In this document: one piece after another, positions 45,309 to 55,858 of the stretch | How positions within the stretch are numbered: the stretch's first letter is position 1 | How the letters are laid out: each line of letters opens with the position of its first letter | Assembly (NCBI GenBank): GCA_023400055.1 | Contig: JAEXFN010000055.1 | Location: 1-64,000 of the forward strand | Length of the DNA: 64,000 nucleotides | Source of the DNA: Bacillota bacterium | GTDB lineage: Bacteria; Bacillota; UBA4882; UBA8346 | Direction: 5' to 3' | Made by a program: the position numbers and the translations under genes | The notes under the pieces: generated by a model | The model's database searches: none | Told to the model about the DNA's origin: nothing | The model's input: only the letters and a program-made list of their open reading frames with translations

Positions 45309-46424
45309 TCAGCCCGATTCCGGCTGGTGGTTCGGGTCCGGCGACCGCCATCCGGATACCGCCGTCCCGTGCTCGCTCAGGATCTGGAACACCCGGGACA
45401 GAATCTGCGGCAAGCTCTCCACGAACTCGACGCCGCCCTTCTCGACCGCGGCGCGCGGCATGCCGTAGACCACGCAGGAATCCTCGGCTTCGGCGATGGT
45501 GCGCGCGCCCAACTGGCGCAATTCCCACAAGCCCTGGGCGCCGTCGATGCCCATGCCGGTCAGGATCACTCCCAGCACCCGCCGGGCGCAGATCCCGGCC
45601 AACGAATGCAACAGGTTGTCGATGGACGGTTTGTAAAGCAGGTTGGGCAGTTCGGAAACCTCCAGCTCCAGCAGGCCCTGGTCATTGCGGCGCACCGTAG
45701 TCTGGCGGCCCGACGGCGCGATCAGCACCCGGCCCGGCCGGACCACATCGCCGGTCTGGGCCTCCCGCACTTCCACGGCGGACAGGTCGTTCAAGCGTTG
45801 CGCGAAAACGCGGGTAAAATCCCTCGGCATATGCTGGGCGACGATGATGCCGACGGGAAAAGCCGCGGGCAGGCCGGGAATCAAACGATGCAACGCCCGG
45901 GGGCCGCCGGTGGAACAACCGATGACCATCACTTCCAGCGCGGCGGGATCGAGCGGCGCCGGCACGAGCCCGGCCGGGGCGGCGGGAGCGGCGAAAGGAG
46001 CGAGGACCGGTCGCAACTTGGCGCCTTGAATCGTCGCCGCCACTTTGACCTTCTGAATCAGCTCATGCTGGATGACGGTATTCTCGGCCGGGTCATGCGA
46101 GATGTTTTTGGTGACGAAATCGACGGCGCCCAACTCCAGAGCCTTGAGGGTATGGGCGGCGCCCACCGTCGTCAGATAGCTGACCATGATCACCGGCAGC
46201 GGATGGCGGTCCATGATCTGGCTCAGGCACTCCAGGCCGTCCATGTTGGGCATCGCCACATCCAACGTGATCACATCCGGATCCAGCCGCTCGATCTTCT
46301 CCAGCGCGTTCTGCCCGTCGTAAGCGGTTCCGACCACTTCCAGTTCGGAGTCTTCCCGCAGCATTCTACCGATTATCTGACGCATTAAAGCGGAATCGTC
46401 CACCACCAAGACTCGAACCGGCAT
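45309..46424 (-). CDS. cheB: Chemotaxis response regulator protein-glutamate methylesterase CheB
   Basis: A 371-residue two-domain enzyme that removes methyl groups from chemoreceptors (and deamidates Gln) to reset adaptation. The receiver domain, residues 1-120, begins RVLVVDDSALMRQII and has the phosphorylated Asp in DVITLDVAMPNMDG near residue 57. The methylesterase domain has GCSTGGPRALH near 180 with the catalytic Ser, AQHMPRDFT with the His, and ILTGMGIDGAQG with the Asp. The linker is alanine/proline-rich. GGAAGG precedes the ATG. No cheR or other che gene lies beside it, so it is an orphan here. A long hairpin lies upstream. Confidence 0.96.
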   Translation of the reverse strand: MPVRVLVVDDSALMRQIIGRMLREDSELEVVGTAYDGQNALEKIERLDPDVITLDVAMPNMDGLECLSQIMDRHPLPVIMVSYLTTVGAAHTLKALELGAVDFVTKNISHDPAENTVIQHELIQKVKVAATIQGAKLRPVLAPFAAPAAPAGLVPAPLDPAALEVMVIGCSTGGPRALHRLIPGLPAAFPVGIIVAQHMPRDFTRVFAQRLNDLSAVEVREAQTGDVVRPGRVLIAPSGRQTTVRRNDQGLLELEVSELPNLLYKPSIDNLLHSLAGICARRVLGVILTGMGIDGAQGLWELRQLGARTIAEAEDSCVVYGMPRAAVEKGGVEFVESLPQILSRVFQILSEHGTAVSGWRSPDPNHQPESG

Positions 46425-46462
46425 GGGTTACCTTCCTAATCAAGTGAGCCCGGCATACAATA

Positions 46463-46547
46463 ACTCCGGTGGCTGACTTCCGCTGAAAATATTGCCCGAC
46501 CGCTAAGGCGGTCCCAACATTTTCAGCCGGAAGTCAATCACCGGAGT
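46463..46547. repeat. 85-nt long inverted repeat upstream of cheB
   Basis: Two arms of about 40 bases (ACTCCGGTG..TGACTTCCG..CTGAAAAT.TTG..GACCGC) flank the loop TAAG. Only a few mismatches and a short bulge interrupt the pairing. It lies 39-123 bp before the cheB start, so it could be a leader hairpin or a small inserted element. Confidence 0.8.
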
Positions 46548-46700
46548 AATCCTATCCAGTCGTCCTCGTCGGCGGCCCGCGCGCACCCGCGCCACCCGGC
46601 CGATCTCAGATCGTATGATGTTATTTTTCGACACGCTTCCTGATTTTCCTGCAAACCCTATCAAATATTCCTAAATTAGCAATAAATGTAATTGCTGCGG

Positions 46701-47282
46701 TTATTCGTCGGGCAGATAAACGGCGCGGATCGCTTTATCGAAATCGAAGAGCACGAAAAGGACCTGCCCTTCTTGCAGCCAACCCGTTCCCGCCGGCAGC
46801 GTCGCCTGGCGGTTGAACGCGTAAGTGGCGGCCGTTCCCCCGTCGGCCGGCTCCAGGGTGACCCGGTAACCGTCGCGGGTCTGCTCCCAACCCTGGACCA
46901 GGAACTCGCCGCCGTCATAGTAGCCGTTCAACAGCACCACTTCGTTGTCGGCGTCCAGCAACGCCCGGGCCTCATAGAAGGCCGACGGCGTCACCGGCAA
47001 CAGCGCCTGCCACAGGGCAGCCTGGCCGTTGCTGTAGCATTGCACCCGGCTGGCCAGGGGATAACGGCTCGGCCCACTGGCGGTCCGCAAAATGACCGCG
47101 TTGCGGTCGATGCCCACAATCTCGCCCTGCACCTGGCGGCCGCCGGGAAAAGCGGCCTGAATCCGGGCGATCTCCCGGACATTGCTCTGGTAATCGACGC
47201 TGATCCGCTCCGACCCCCAGGCCGGCTTGCCGACCAAGAGCAACAACAGACTGACCCCAACCCACCATCGTTTACTCATCAT
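46701..47282 (-). CDS. Secreted protein of unknown function
   Basis: A 193-residue protein with a clear signal peptide: KRWW, then the core VGVSLLLLLVGKPAWG and a signal peptidase I site before SERISV. The mature part is beta-rich (QVQGEIVGIDRNAVILRTASG; FLVQGWEQTRDGYRVTLEP) and ends with VLFVLFDFDKAIRAVYLPDE. I do not recognise a family. GGAGGGG precedes two adjacent ATG codons, and the second (47279) is equally possible. It stands alone, with a 505-bp gap upstream that holds the family D array. Confidence 0.7.
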   Translation of the reverse strand: MMSKRWWVGVSLLLLLVGKPAWGSERISVDYQSNVREIARIQAAFPGGRQVQGEIVGIDRNAVILRTASGPSRYPLASRVQCYSNGQAALWQALLPVTPSAFYEARALLDADNEVVLLNGYYDGGEFLVQGWEQTRDGYRVTLEPADGGTAATYAFNRQATLPAGTGWLQEGQVLFVLFDFDKAIRAVYLPDE

Positions 47283-47460
47283 GCATCCCCTCCAGTGCCA
47301 TTATTGACGCTCCGGAGGAAGATCATACCCCCAAAATCGGGGATTCATTTGCTTAAGGCGCGGCAAGCGAATTGTTTTTTCCTTCAACCGGCCGGCCGCA
47401 CTCAATGATGCCGGGCTCTCCGGTGGGGAATGAATGAATTCATTCACCGACCGAAACAAA

Positions 47461-47692
47461 AACTTTCGTAACCGAACGAACTCATTTGGTTACCGAACAA
47501 GCTGGTTCGGTAACTGAGTGAACTCATTCAGTTACTGAATCGAAACTTTCCGTAACCAAACGAACTCATTCAGTAACCGAATGAAAATCTTCCGTAACCA
47601 AACGAACTCATTGAGTTACTGAATAAGTACGTTCAGTAACCGAATGAACTATTTCAGTTACTGAATGAAGTATTTGGGTTATTCAACGAAAA
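47461..47692. repeat. 21-bp tandem array R7 (family D)
   Basis: The pentamer GTAAC or GTTAC starts at 47468, 47489, 47510, 47531, 47552, 47573, 47594, 47615, 47636 and 47657, with GTTAT at 47678: eleven anchors spaced exactly 21 bp. Between anchors are CGAATGAACTCATTC-like words. Many unit pairs form palindromes such as GTAACTGAGTGAACTCATTCAGTTAC. All six frames are closed by stops within a few units, so it cannot encode a repeat peptide. Confidence 0.92.
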
Positions 47693-47705
47693 TCAGCCCG
47701 GGGTG

Positions 47706-47745
47706 AAATAAAAAATCCGAGAGCCAAACATCGCTCTCGGATTTT
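47706..47745 (-). terminator. Terminator of pyrG
   Basis: Minus strand: AATCCGAGAGC, 8-base loop, GCTCTCGGATT, then TTTTATTTC, about 40 bp past the stop codon. Confidence 0.85.
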
Positions 47746-47786
47746 GGAATTTGCTTTTGGGGTTGAAGGAGTAGCGCCGGCCCCGA

Positions 47787-49436
<1,650 letters not shown>

Positions 49437-49563
49437 TCAGCGGCAACGACTTTTATTCGAAAACGTCGCGCGGACCAACGCAGCGTCGCCCGTCTTCCGC
49501 CGGCGCGATCCGCCGGGTCCGATTCGTTGCAACCAAAACCGACCTATATTCATGCGAACCGGT

Positions 49564-50271
49564 TCATTCGCCGTATTTGTTCCAGATCTGCCCAAAACCG
49601 GAGTCGATCACGTAGATCAGTAAACCACCGTAGCCGAACAGCAAAAACGGAAACAGCGTGCTCGCCACCAGCAAGACGCCCAGGACCAGGTTCAGCCAGA
49701 AACAGACCCCGAAGTTGTCCAACAACAGAATGCAGGACTTGCGGATGGTCTTTTTGATACCGTGTCCCAAATGCAATAACGGATGAAAGAAGAACGGCAA
49801 TAAAGACAGGAAAAAGACGCAATAAACCGAGAACAGGCTGGCGATCTTAAACAACAGATTGGTCTTGGGAAAGGCTGACAGGCCGATATTGAAGAACAAC
49901 AGCGTAACCACCAGCCAATAGAGCCCGTGCAGGCCGGCCGAGCGCCAGTACACCTGCTTCAAGGCGCCGAAAAATGATTTGAGACTGGGATAGCCATCTT
50001 TCCGTTGTTGATAGAGGCTATACAGCGCGCTGGTGATCGGGCCGGCCAACAAGGCGTTGACCAGGGTGACGCCGATCATCCCCAACACCGCGAAGGAGAG
50101 GGCCTGCTTCGCCATTCCGAAAAGGATCGGCGTCGCGATAAACAACAGCAGCAGGTAGCCGGGCAACCAGATCACCCCGAGCAGCAGGGAGAAGCCAAAC
50201 GACTGATAAAACTCGACAAATGATTTCTTTAGGACTGCACCGACAGTTGGAAAGAGCGGTAGCTTTTTCAT
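49564..50271 (-). CDS. YesL-like (DUF624) membrane protein
   Basis: A 235-residue integral membrane protein with about five to six hydrophobic segments, starting near residues 28, 58, 112, 137 and 197. The pattern of an early pair of helices, LVNALLAGPITSALYSLYQQRKDG at the loop near residue 70-95, and a final pair of helices fits the YesL/DUF624 group often found near sugar-use genes. Function unknown. AAAGGAGG precedes the ATG. It lies 42 bp after argS on the same strand, so it may be cotranscribed with it. Confidence 0.65.
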   Translation of the reverse strand: MKKLPLFPTVGAVLKKSFVEFYQSFGFSLLLGVIWLPGYLLLLFIATPILFGMAKQALSFAVLGMIGVTLVNALLAGPITSALYSLYQQRKDGYPSLKSFFGALKQVYWRSAGLHGLYWLVVTLLFFNIGLSAFPKTNLLFKIASLFSVYCVFFLSLLPFFFHPLLHLGHGIKKTIRKSCILLLDNFGVCFWLNLVLGVLLVASTLFPFLLFGYGGLLIYVIDSGFGQIWNKYGE

Positions 50272-50313
50272 GCGGCCTCCTTTCGCCTTGGCGAAATAAA
50301 ATCAATCCGTTTT

Positions 50314-51993
50314 TTACATCCGGTCCGGCGCGGAGACTCCCAACAGTTTGAGGCCCCGTTCCAGAACATGACCGATGGCCCGGGCCAACCTCAGGCGGGC
50401 GCTGGTCTGGCCGGCATCCTCGCTGATGAAGCGGCGCCGGTTATAATAGGAATGAAACAAGGTCGCCAGCTCCAGCAGATAACCGGTGATCCGGTGCGGT
50501 TCGCGGCGCCGGGCCGCCTCGCTGATCAGGTCCGGAAAATGAGCCAGTTTCTCTAGAAGCAGCTCTTCCTCGCCATCCCAGTAAGCCGCCGGATCGAAAT
50601 CCGCCACTGCCGTCAGATTCTCCGGCGTGGCTTGCCGGAAGATGCTGGCGATCCGGGCATGGGCGTATTGGACGTAAAAGACCGGATTCTCATTGGTCTG
50701 GGATTTGACCAGATCGAGATCGAAATCCAGGTGGCTGTCGGGGCTGCGCATCAGCAGGAACCAGCGCGCTCCGTCGTTGCCCACTTCCTCCAGGAGATCG
50801 GTCATGGTGATGAAATCGCCGCGCCGCTTGGACATCTTAAACGGCTGGCCGTCCTTGATCAAGTTGATTTGCTGGGCGATCAGCACCTCGAAACGCGCGG
50901 CGGCGATCCCCATGGCCGCCAGGGCCGCTTTCATCCGCGGAATATAGCCGTGATGATCCGGTCCCCAGATGTCGATGGCCAGGTCGAAGCCGCGCGCGAA
51001 TTTATTGAGGTGATAGGCGATGTCCGCCACGAAATAAGTGGTCCGGCCGTCGGCGGTCTTGAGCACCCGGTCCTTGTCGTCGCCATAGGCGGTCGTTTTC
51101 AGCCAGAGCGCGCCATCCTGCTCATAGGTGAGGCCGCGCGCCACCAGCTCGCTTACGACCTGGTCGACCGCGCCTCCTTCGTGCAGGGAGCGTTCGCTGA
51201 ACCAGCAGTCGTACTGGACGCCGTAAGCGGCGAGATCCCGTTGCTGGCCGGCCAGGATGGTCCGGTAGCCGAAATCGCGGAACGCGGCGATCCGTTCCTC
51301 CGCGGACAGGGCCAGATAGGAATCGCCCCGCTCGTCGACGAGCTGCCGGGCCAGGTCATAAATGTAATCGCCTTGGTAACCGTCTTCCGGGAACTCCACC
51401 GTCTGCCCGAGCAGCTGCCGGTAGCGCGCGTCGATGGAGCGGCCCAGCGTGTACACCTGGTTGCCGAAGTCATTGACGTAATATTCTCGTTGCACCGCGG
51501 CGCCGCAGGCGCTGAAGAGGTTGCCCAGCGTATCGCCGAGCGCGGCGGCTCTGGCGTTGACCACGACCATCGGCCCCACCGGATTGGCGCTAACGAATTC
51601 GAGCTGGATCCGGCTGTCCGCCAGATCATGATTATCGCCGTAAGCGGCCTGTTGTTCCAGGATCGCCTGCTGCACTTCGCGGAGCCAGTTCCGGTTGAGA
51701 TGGAAATTGATGAAGCCCGGCCCGGCCACCTCGATCCGCTCGACGTAATGATTGGCCGGAAAATGCGTCTGCAGCAGCGCGGCGGTCTCCCGCGGCGCCT
51801 TGCGGACCACCTTGGCCAAAATGAGGGCCAGGTTGGAGGCGAAGCTGCCGTGGCTTTTCTCTTTGGGCACTTCCAGGACGATCTCCGGCAGCGCCTCGAA
51901 TTCCAGCAGTCCGCGCTCCTTGGCCGCTAAAGCCGCTTGCCGGAGGCCTTCGCAAAGGCTCTCCCGAACCCGGCGGGTAATGATCTTCTCCAT
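50314..51993 (-). CDS. argS: Arginine-tRNA ligase with aberrant HIGH motif
   Basis: A 559-residue class I synthetase. The N-terminal additional domain begins MEKIITRRVRESLCEGLRQA. The Rossmann catalytic domain contains VSANPVGPM, but the next four residues, where the family has HVGH or HIGH, are V-V-V-N. The second signature is present as FKMSKRRGD near residue 330, where KMSKS is normal. The C-terminal DALR anticodon domain ends RLARAIGHVLERGLKLLGVSAPDRM. The ATG at 51993 is chosen because it gives the standard N-terminus with AAGGTG upstream; a longer frame to 52116 has no homology. Whether it charges tRNA efficiently or belongs to a known HIGH-less clade needs an alignment. Confidence 0.93.
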   Translation of the reverse strand: MEKIITRRVRESLCEGLRQAALAAKERGLLEFEALPEIVLEVPKEKSHGSFASNLALILAKVVRKAPRETAALLQTHFPANHYVERIEVAGPGFINFHLNRNWLREVQQAILEQQAAYGDNHDLADSRIQLEFVSANPVGPMVVVNARAAALGDTLGNLFSACGAAVQREYYVNDFGNQVYTLGRSIDARYRQLLGQTVEFPEDGYQGDYIYDLARQLVDERGDSYLALSAEERIAAFRDFGYRTILAGQQRDLAAYGVQYDCWFSERSLHEGGAVDQVVSELVARGLTYEQDGALWLKTTAYGDDKDRVLKTADGRTTYFVADIAYHLNKFARGFDLAIDIWGPDHHGYIPRMKAALAAMGIAAARFEVLIAQQINLIKDGQPFKMSKRRGDFITMTDLLEEVGNDGARWFLLMRSPDSHLDFDLDLVKSQTNENPVFYVQYAHARIASIFRQATPENLTAVADFDPAAYWDGEEELLLEKLAHFPDLISEAARRREPHRITGYLLELATLFHSYYNRRRFISEDAGQTSARLRLARAIGHVLERGLKLLGVSAPDRM

Positions 51994-52160
51994 TGTTGAA
52001 AACACCTTTTCCGATTTTTTCGAGCCCGTCATCCATGCCGGCCGTCCGGCGGATCGCCGGTGACGCCAGCGGATTTGGCTTGGACATGGATCGAAAGCCC
52101 CCGTTCGATCCGCCATGAACCCGGGGAGCGTCGCGCTGGCGCCTTTCCTCAGGCCATGTC

Positions 52161-52190
52161 ACGAAGAAAGGTCACCGAAGTGACCTTTCG
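52161..52190 (-). terminator. Terminator of the fmdB-like gene
   Basis: GAAAGGTCAC and its complement with a 4-base loop. The minus strand continues TTCGTG, so the T-tract is weak; it lies about 10 bp after the stop codon. Confidence 0.5.
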
Positions 52191-52199
52191 TTATTGCGA

Positions 52200-52478
52200 T
52201 TACGAAGCTTTGCTTTCCGTTTTGGAGTCGGTTGTGGAGCCGGCAGTAGAGCTGGAGTCGCTACTGCTGCCCGTATGGGCGGAACCCTTCTTGGGAGAGC
52301 TTGCCGAGCGATTATCCGTGGTGTAAAAGCCAGACCCTTTAAAGATGATGTTATTGTTCTGGCTGATTAACCGGCGAACCGCACCGTGACATTGGGGGCA
52401 TTCATTCAAGGTGGTGGTGATGCTGTGAAAAGTCTCGAAAACCCCACATTTCTCGCAAAAATATTCGTACGTCGGCAT
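52200..52478 (-). CDS. FmdB family zinc-ribbon regulatory-type protein
   Basis: A 92-residue protein. The N-terminal zinc ribbon is MPTYEYFCEKCG...NECPQCHGAVRR, the standard FmdB/CxxC_CxxC_SSSS pattern, followed by ISQNNNIIFKGSGFYTTD, which is diagnostic. The last 35 residues are Ser/Lys/Thr-rich and probably disordered. The family is named after a putative formamidase regulator, but its biochemical role is unproven. AGGAGGTG precedes the ATG. It lies upstream of argS on the same strand, separated by a hairpin. Confidence 0.9.
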   Translation of the reverse strand: MPTYEYFCEKCGVFETFHSITTTLNECPQCHGAVRRLISQNNNIIFKGSGFYTTDNRSASSPKKGSAHTGSSSDSSSTAGSTTDSKTESKAS

Positions 52479-52631
52479 GGCTTACACCTCCTTTAGCACC
52501 GAATTAAACTACCAATAATATTACGGGAAAGCGCTGCAAATGTCAAGGAGTGCTTCCCTGAAAAGAACGTAAAATCTGCTTCCATCCGTTCCGCTCCGCG
52601 CTCGCCGTCCCGTGGCAATTATCCCCGATTC

Positions 52632-53561
52632 TCAGGCATTTTTGTCTGCGGTCTTGCCCGGAGCGATCAAATGGCGGAAGAGTTCGATCGGCAACGGGAA
52701 GAGGATCGTCGAGTTCTTTTCGACCGCGATCTCAGTCAGGGTCTGCAGGTAGCGCAGTTGGAGCGAGGCCGGTTCGGCGGCCAGCACCCGGGCGGCCTCC
52801 GCCAGCTTTTCGGAGGCTTGAAATTCGCCATCGGCGGCGATTACCTTGGCCCGGCGCTCCCGCTCCGCCTCGGCCTGGCGGGCCATGGCCCGTTTCATGC
52901 TCTCGGGCAGCTCGATGGCTTTGACTTCGACGGCGGTCACCTTGACGCCCCAAGGGTCGGTGGCTTCATCCAGCAACTGCTTTAACAGCTCGTTCAGCTC
53001 GGTCCGTTTGGAGAGCAGTTCGTCCATGTCGTGCTGGCCCAGGACCGACCGGAGGATCGTCTGCCCCAGGAGCGAGGTGCTGCGAACGTAATCGGCCACT
53101 TTGACCACGGCCAGGACCGGATCGAAGATATTGAAATAGACCACCGCGTCGACCAGGATCGGCACGTTATCCTTGGTGATCACTTCCTGTTTGGGTACGT
53201 CGATGGTGAAGGTGCGCAGGTCCATGTTTTTGACGTAATCGATGCCCATCGGGAAGATCAGGTTCATGCCGGGCTGCAGTACCGCGATCTGCCGGCCGAA
53301 CCGGAACAACACGCCCCGCTCGTATTCGTTGATGATCCGGAGCATGCTGGCGAGAAAGATGTAGAGCAACAAGAAGAAGACGTAGCTGAAAAGCGTCATG
53401 CCGTAGCCGAGCAGCGCCCATTGGACCAGGACTACCAGCACGGCCAGCCCGCCCAGGAACAAGACGATCCCCTGCGCTTTGGTGGTCAGCGCCAGACCCA
53501 TGTACAACAGCCACCAGATCCCGAAGACCGCCCACAACAATACCAACAATTGCAGACCCAT
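52632..53561 (-). CDS. Slipin / SPFH-band 7 domain membrane protein
   Basis: A protein of about 309 residues with three hydrophobic segments in the first 80 residues, the last preceding LRIINEYERGVLFRFGRQIAVLQPG, the start of the band 7 domain. Conserved parts are DVPKQEVITKDNVPILVDAVVYF, GVKVTAVEVKAIELPESMKRAMARQAEAERERRAK and the following coiled-coil region to the C-terminus. Such proteins form membrane microdomain scaffolds. The ATG at 53561 is preferred over the GTG at 53570 because of AAGGGGTGGAG spacing. The partner NfeD protease, often encoded beside slipins, is not seen in the neighbourhood. Confidence 0.93.
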   Translation of the reverse strand: MGLQLLVLLWAVFGIWWLLYMGLALTTKAQGIVLFLGGLAVLVVLVQWALLGYGMTLFSYVFFLLLYIFLASMLRIINEYERGVLFRFGRQIAVLQPGMNLIFPMGIDYVKNMDLRTFTIDVPKQEVITKDNVPILVDAVVYFNIFDPVLAVVKVADYVRSTSLLGQTILRSVLGQHDMDELLSKRTELNELLKQLLDEATDPWGVKVTAVEVKAIELPESMKRAMARQAEAERERRAKVIAADGEFQASEKLAEAARVLAAEPASLQLRYLQTLTEIAVEKNSTILFPLPIELFRHLIAPGKTADKNA

Positions 53562-53594
53562 CCGCTCCACCCCTTATTTTTAATTTTTTTATTG

Positions 53595-53867
53595 TTAAAT
53601 CACCCACTCGCGACTGGCCGTCAACCAACAATATAGACCCACCGCGGCCAGCAGGACGATGAGCCAGCCCAACCAATAGGCCCAACCCGGGCTGCTCTTC
53701 CTGACCAGAACCCGTAGCCCGGCCAGGATGATCAGGACCGGCCAGTACTTCTCAAAGGCCCGGGCAATCGTAAAACCGAGAGCTTCCGGCAGCCAACCGG
53801 CGTTTTTGATGAACAGCAGCAACCCGCAGCCGATCAAAAGGAGCGCTCCCAAAATCCGTTCTTTCAT
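53595..53867 (-). CDS. Small membrane protein (LiaF/DUF5668-like)
   Basis: A 90-residue protein with an N-terminal segment RILGALLLIGCGLLLFIKNAGWLP, then YWPVLIILAGLRVLVR, and WAYWLGWLIVLLAAVGLYCWL. The first two match the small LiaI/LiaF-like transmembrane region (DUF5668 pattern: repeat of G-L-L-L and WP-L-I-L-G). It probably sits in the cytoplasmic membrane; function unknown, with cell-envelope stress as the usual context of the group. It overlaps the radical SAM gene by 4 bp and the slipin gene follows 33 bp later, so the three form one operon. Confidence 0.75.
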   Translation of the reverse strand: MKERILGALLLIGCGLLLFIKNAGWLPEALGFTIARAFEKYWPVLIILAGLRVLVRKSSPGWAYWLGWLIVLLAAVGLYCWLTASREWVI

Positions 53868-55627
53868 CGCACAATCGCCTCCGGCAGCAAGTGGGCCGCT
53901 ACTCCGTCACCCTCATGAGCGGACCGGTAAACAAACAGATAAGTGCTGCGCTGCGCCGCCGGTTCCCGGGCGGGATCGGCCGCCAATTGCGCCGGATCGA
54001 AATCGAAGGCCGCGAAAACCACCCGGCGCTGGATCTCGCGCACGGTGCGGTCGGCCCAGTCGGGGATGTAGCGCTGACGGAGCGCTTCGTCCTGCCAGAA
54101 CCGGTAACCGGCGCGCTGGAGTTCCGGATCGCTGCCGCCGGCCCAGTCCGGCAGTTCTACCAGACGCTCGCTGGTGAGCAGATCGTATTTCAAGGTATTG
54201 CGCAATACATTCGCGGCCGCCGCACCGAGGACAGCCGTGCCGAACTGCAGCAAATAACCGTACAGATCGCGGCTCTTATGGGACACCCGGTCATGGCCCC
54301 GTTTCTTCCACCAGGCGCCGAAGGCCTCAAACAGCTTAAACGGGCTCGGAAACCGCTGGAACAGATATTCGAAGCTCAGCCGGAACCTTTCCGAATTATA
54401 ATAGCGTTCCAGCAGATCCTCGATGACCTTCAGCCGCAGCAGTTCGTCATAGCGGATCCAGTCATTGGCCAAAACCTCGTAAGGAGCCTCCTCGGTGTAT
54501 ATATAACCATATTCGGCGGCTTTATTCCGGATCCCCGAGCCGTGCAGCAGTTTCAAGAAGCCGAGCTGCAGTCGGTGGGGCCGGATCGCCAGATTGTCGT
54601 CGAAGGTCCGGCTGAAAGACTGGTAATCCTCACCGGGCAGCCCGGCAATGAGGTCGAGGTGGACAAAGACGTTGCTCTCCCGGATCAGGCGGCCGCATTG
54701 TTCGGCCAAACGTCCGAAATCGGTGCGCCGTTCGATCAGACGCAGCGTCTCCGGATTGGTCGACTGCACCCCCACCTCGAACTGAAACATTCCCGGCGGA
54801 GCCTGGCGCAGAATGGCCAGCGACTCCTCATCCAGCAGGTCGCCGACGATCTCGAAATGAAAGTTGGTTTTACAGGGATGCTCCAAAAGGAACTTCCAGA
54901 TCGCTTTGGCCCGGCCGGGATGACAGTTAAAGGAACGATCCACGAATTTGACCTGGACGATCTCCGCCTCAATAAACCGCAGCAGTTCCGCCTTGACCCG
55001 TTCCAGGGGCAGGAACCGCACCCCGTGCTCATTGGCGGAGAGGCAATACTGACAATGGTAAGGACAGCCCCGCGATGCTTCATAATATACCAGTTTATCG
55101 CGGAAGGGCGTCAGATCGGCGGGATAGGGAAACGGCAACTGGTTCAGGTCGGCGATATCCGGTCGCGCTTCGTTACGAACCGACTTTCCTCCGGGATTCC
55201 GGTAGACCAGGCCCCGGATCCGCTCCCAACGAGGCGCCGCCGTGGCGTACTCCGCCAACCATTCCTTGAAAGTCAACTCTCCCTCGCCGACGATGATCTG
55301 ATCGACCCACGGATGCCGCTCCATGATGCCCTCGGGATCGTCCCACACCTCCGGACCACCCAGAATCATCACAGTCTGTGGCGCCAAAACCTTCAGGCGA
55401 CGACTGATGCTCAAAGTAGCCGCCAGATTCCAGATGTTGCAGGAGAAAGCGACCACCGCGGCGCGCTCCAGGAAAATCTCGCCGCAGACCCAGGCTAAAT
55501 CCTGATTGATGTTATATTCGCGAAACTCCAACTCCGGGCAGTCGTCCCGGCAATATTGATAGATGGACCACAGTCCCAACGCGGTATGGACGAACTTGGC
55601 GTTCAATGTCGCAAGCAAAATTTTCAT
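53864..55627 (-). CDS. B12-binding domain radical SAM protein (DUF4080 type)
   Basis: A 587-residue protein. Residues 1-130 form a B12-binding-like Rossmann domain (KILLATLNAKFVHTALGLWSIYQYC; VMILGGPEVWDDP). The radical SAM core has the cluster motif RGCPYHCQYCLS near residue 190, that is CxxxCxxC, which binds the 4Fe-4S cluster. FQFEVGVQSTNPETLRLIERRTDF and HLDLIAGLPGEDYQSF follow, as in MiaB/elongator-like SAM barrels. The C-terminal 200 residues match the DUF4080 extension seen in anaerobes. The substrate is unknown. AAAGG precedes the ATG. First gene of an operon with the small membrane protein and slipin. Confidence 0.9.
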   Translation of the reverse strand: MKILLATLNAKFVHTALGLWSIYQYCRDDCPELEFREYNINQDLAWVCGEIFLERAAVVAFSCNIWNLAATLSISRRLKVLAPQTVMILGGPEVWDDPEGIMERHPWVDQIIVGEGELTFKEWLAEYATAAPRWERIRGLVYRNPGGKSVRNEARPDIADLNQLPFPYPADLTPFRDKLVYYEASRGCPYHCQYCLSANEHGVRFLPLERVKAELLRFIEAEIVQVKFVDRSFNCHPGRAKAIWKFLLEHPCKTNFHFEIVGDLLDEESLAILRQAPPGMFQFEVGVQSTNPETLRLIERRTDFGRLAEQCGRLIRESNVFVHLDLIAGLPGEDYQSFSRTFDDNLAIRPHRLQLGFLKLLHGSGIRNKAAEYGYIYTEEAPYEVLANDWIRYDELLRLKVIEDLLERYYNSERFRLSFEYLFQRFPSPFKLFEAFGAWWKKRGHDRVSHKSRDLYGYLLQFGTAVLGAAAANVLRNTLKYDLLTSERLVELPDWAGGSDPELQRAGYRFWQDEALRQRYIPDWADRTVREIQRRVVFAAFDFDPAQLAADPAREPAAQRSTYLFVYRSAHEGDGVAAHLLPEAIVR

Positions 55628-55786
55628 CGTTAAAACCTTTCATAGATGGGTTTCACTCCCGCAGAATCGACAGCAATTGATTCACGAGTGGAGCGACAGA
55701 AATATTATTTACCATCGCTTCCCGAAATCCTGCTGCCGTTTTTACCGCAATGGGGAAAGCGATACGGTTTATAGCCAAGCCGCCAA

Positions 55787-55825
55787 GGAAAAAATAGAGC
55801 CTTCGGGAATTTGTTCCCCAAGGCT
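55787..55825 (-). terminator. Terminator of the pectate lyase gene
   Basis: Minus strand: GAGCCTTGGGGAA, loop CAAA, TTCCCGAAGGCTC with one mismatch, then TATTTTTTCC, 35 bp past the stop codon. Confidence 0.85.
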
Positions 55826-55858
55826 CCTGGTTCCATGCGCCAAATCCGTTTTATCGAG

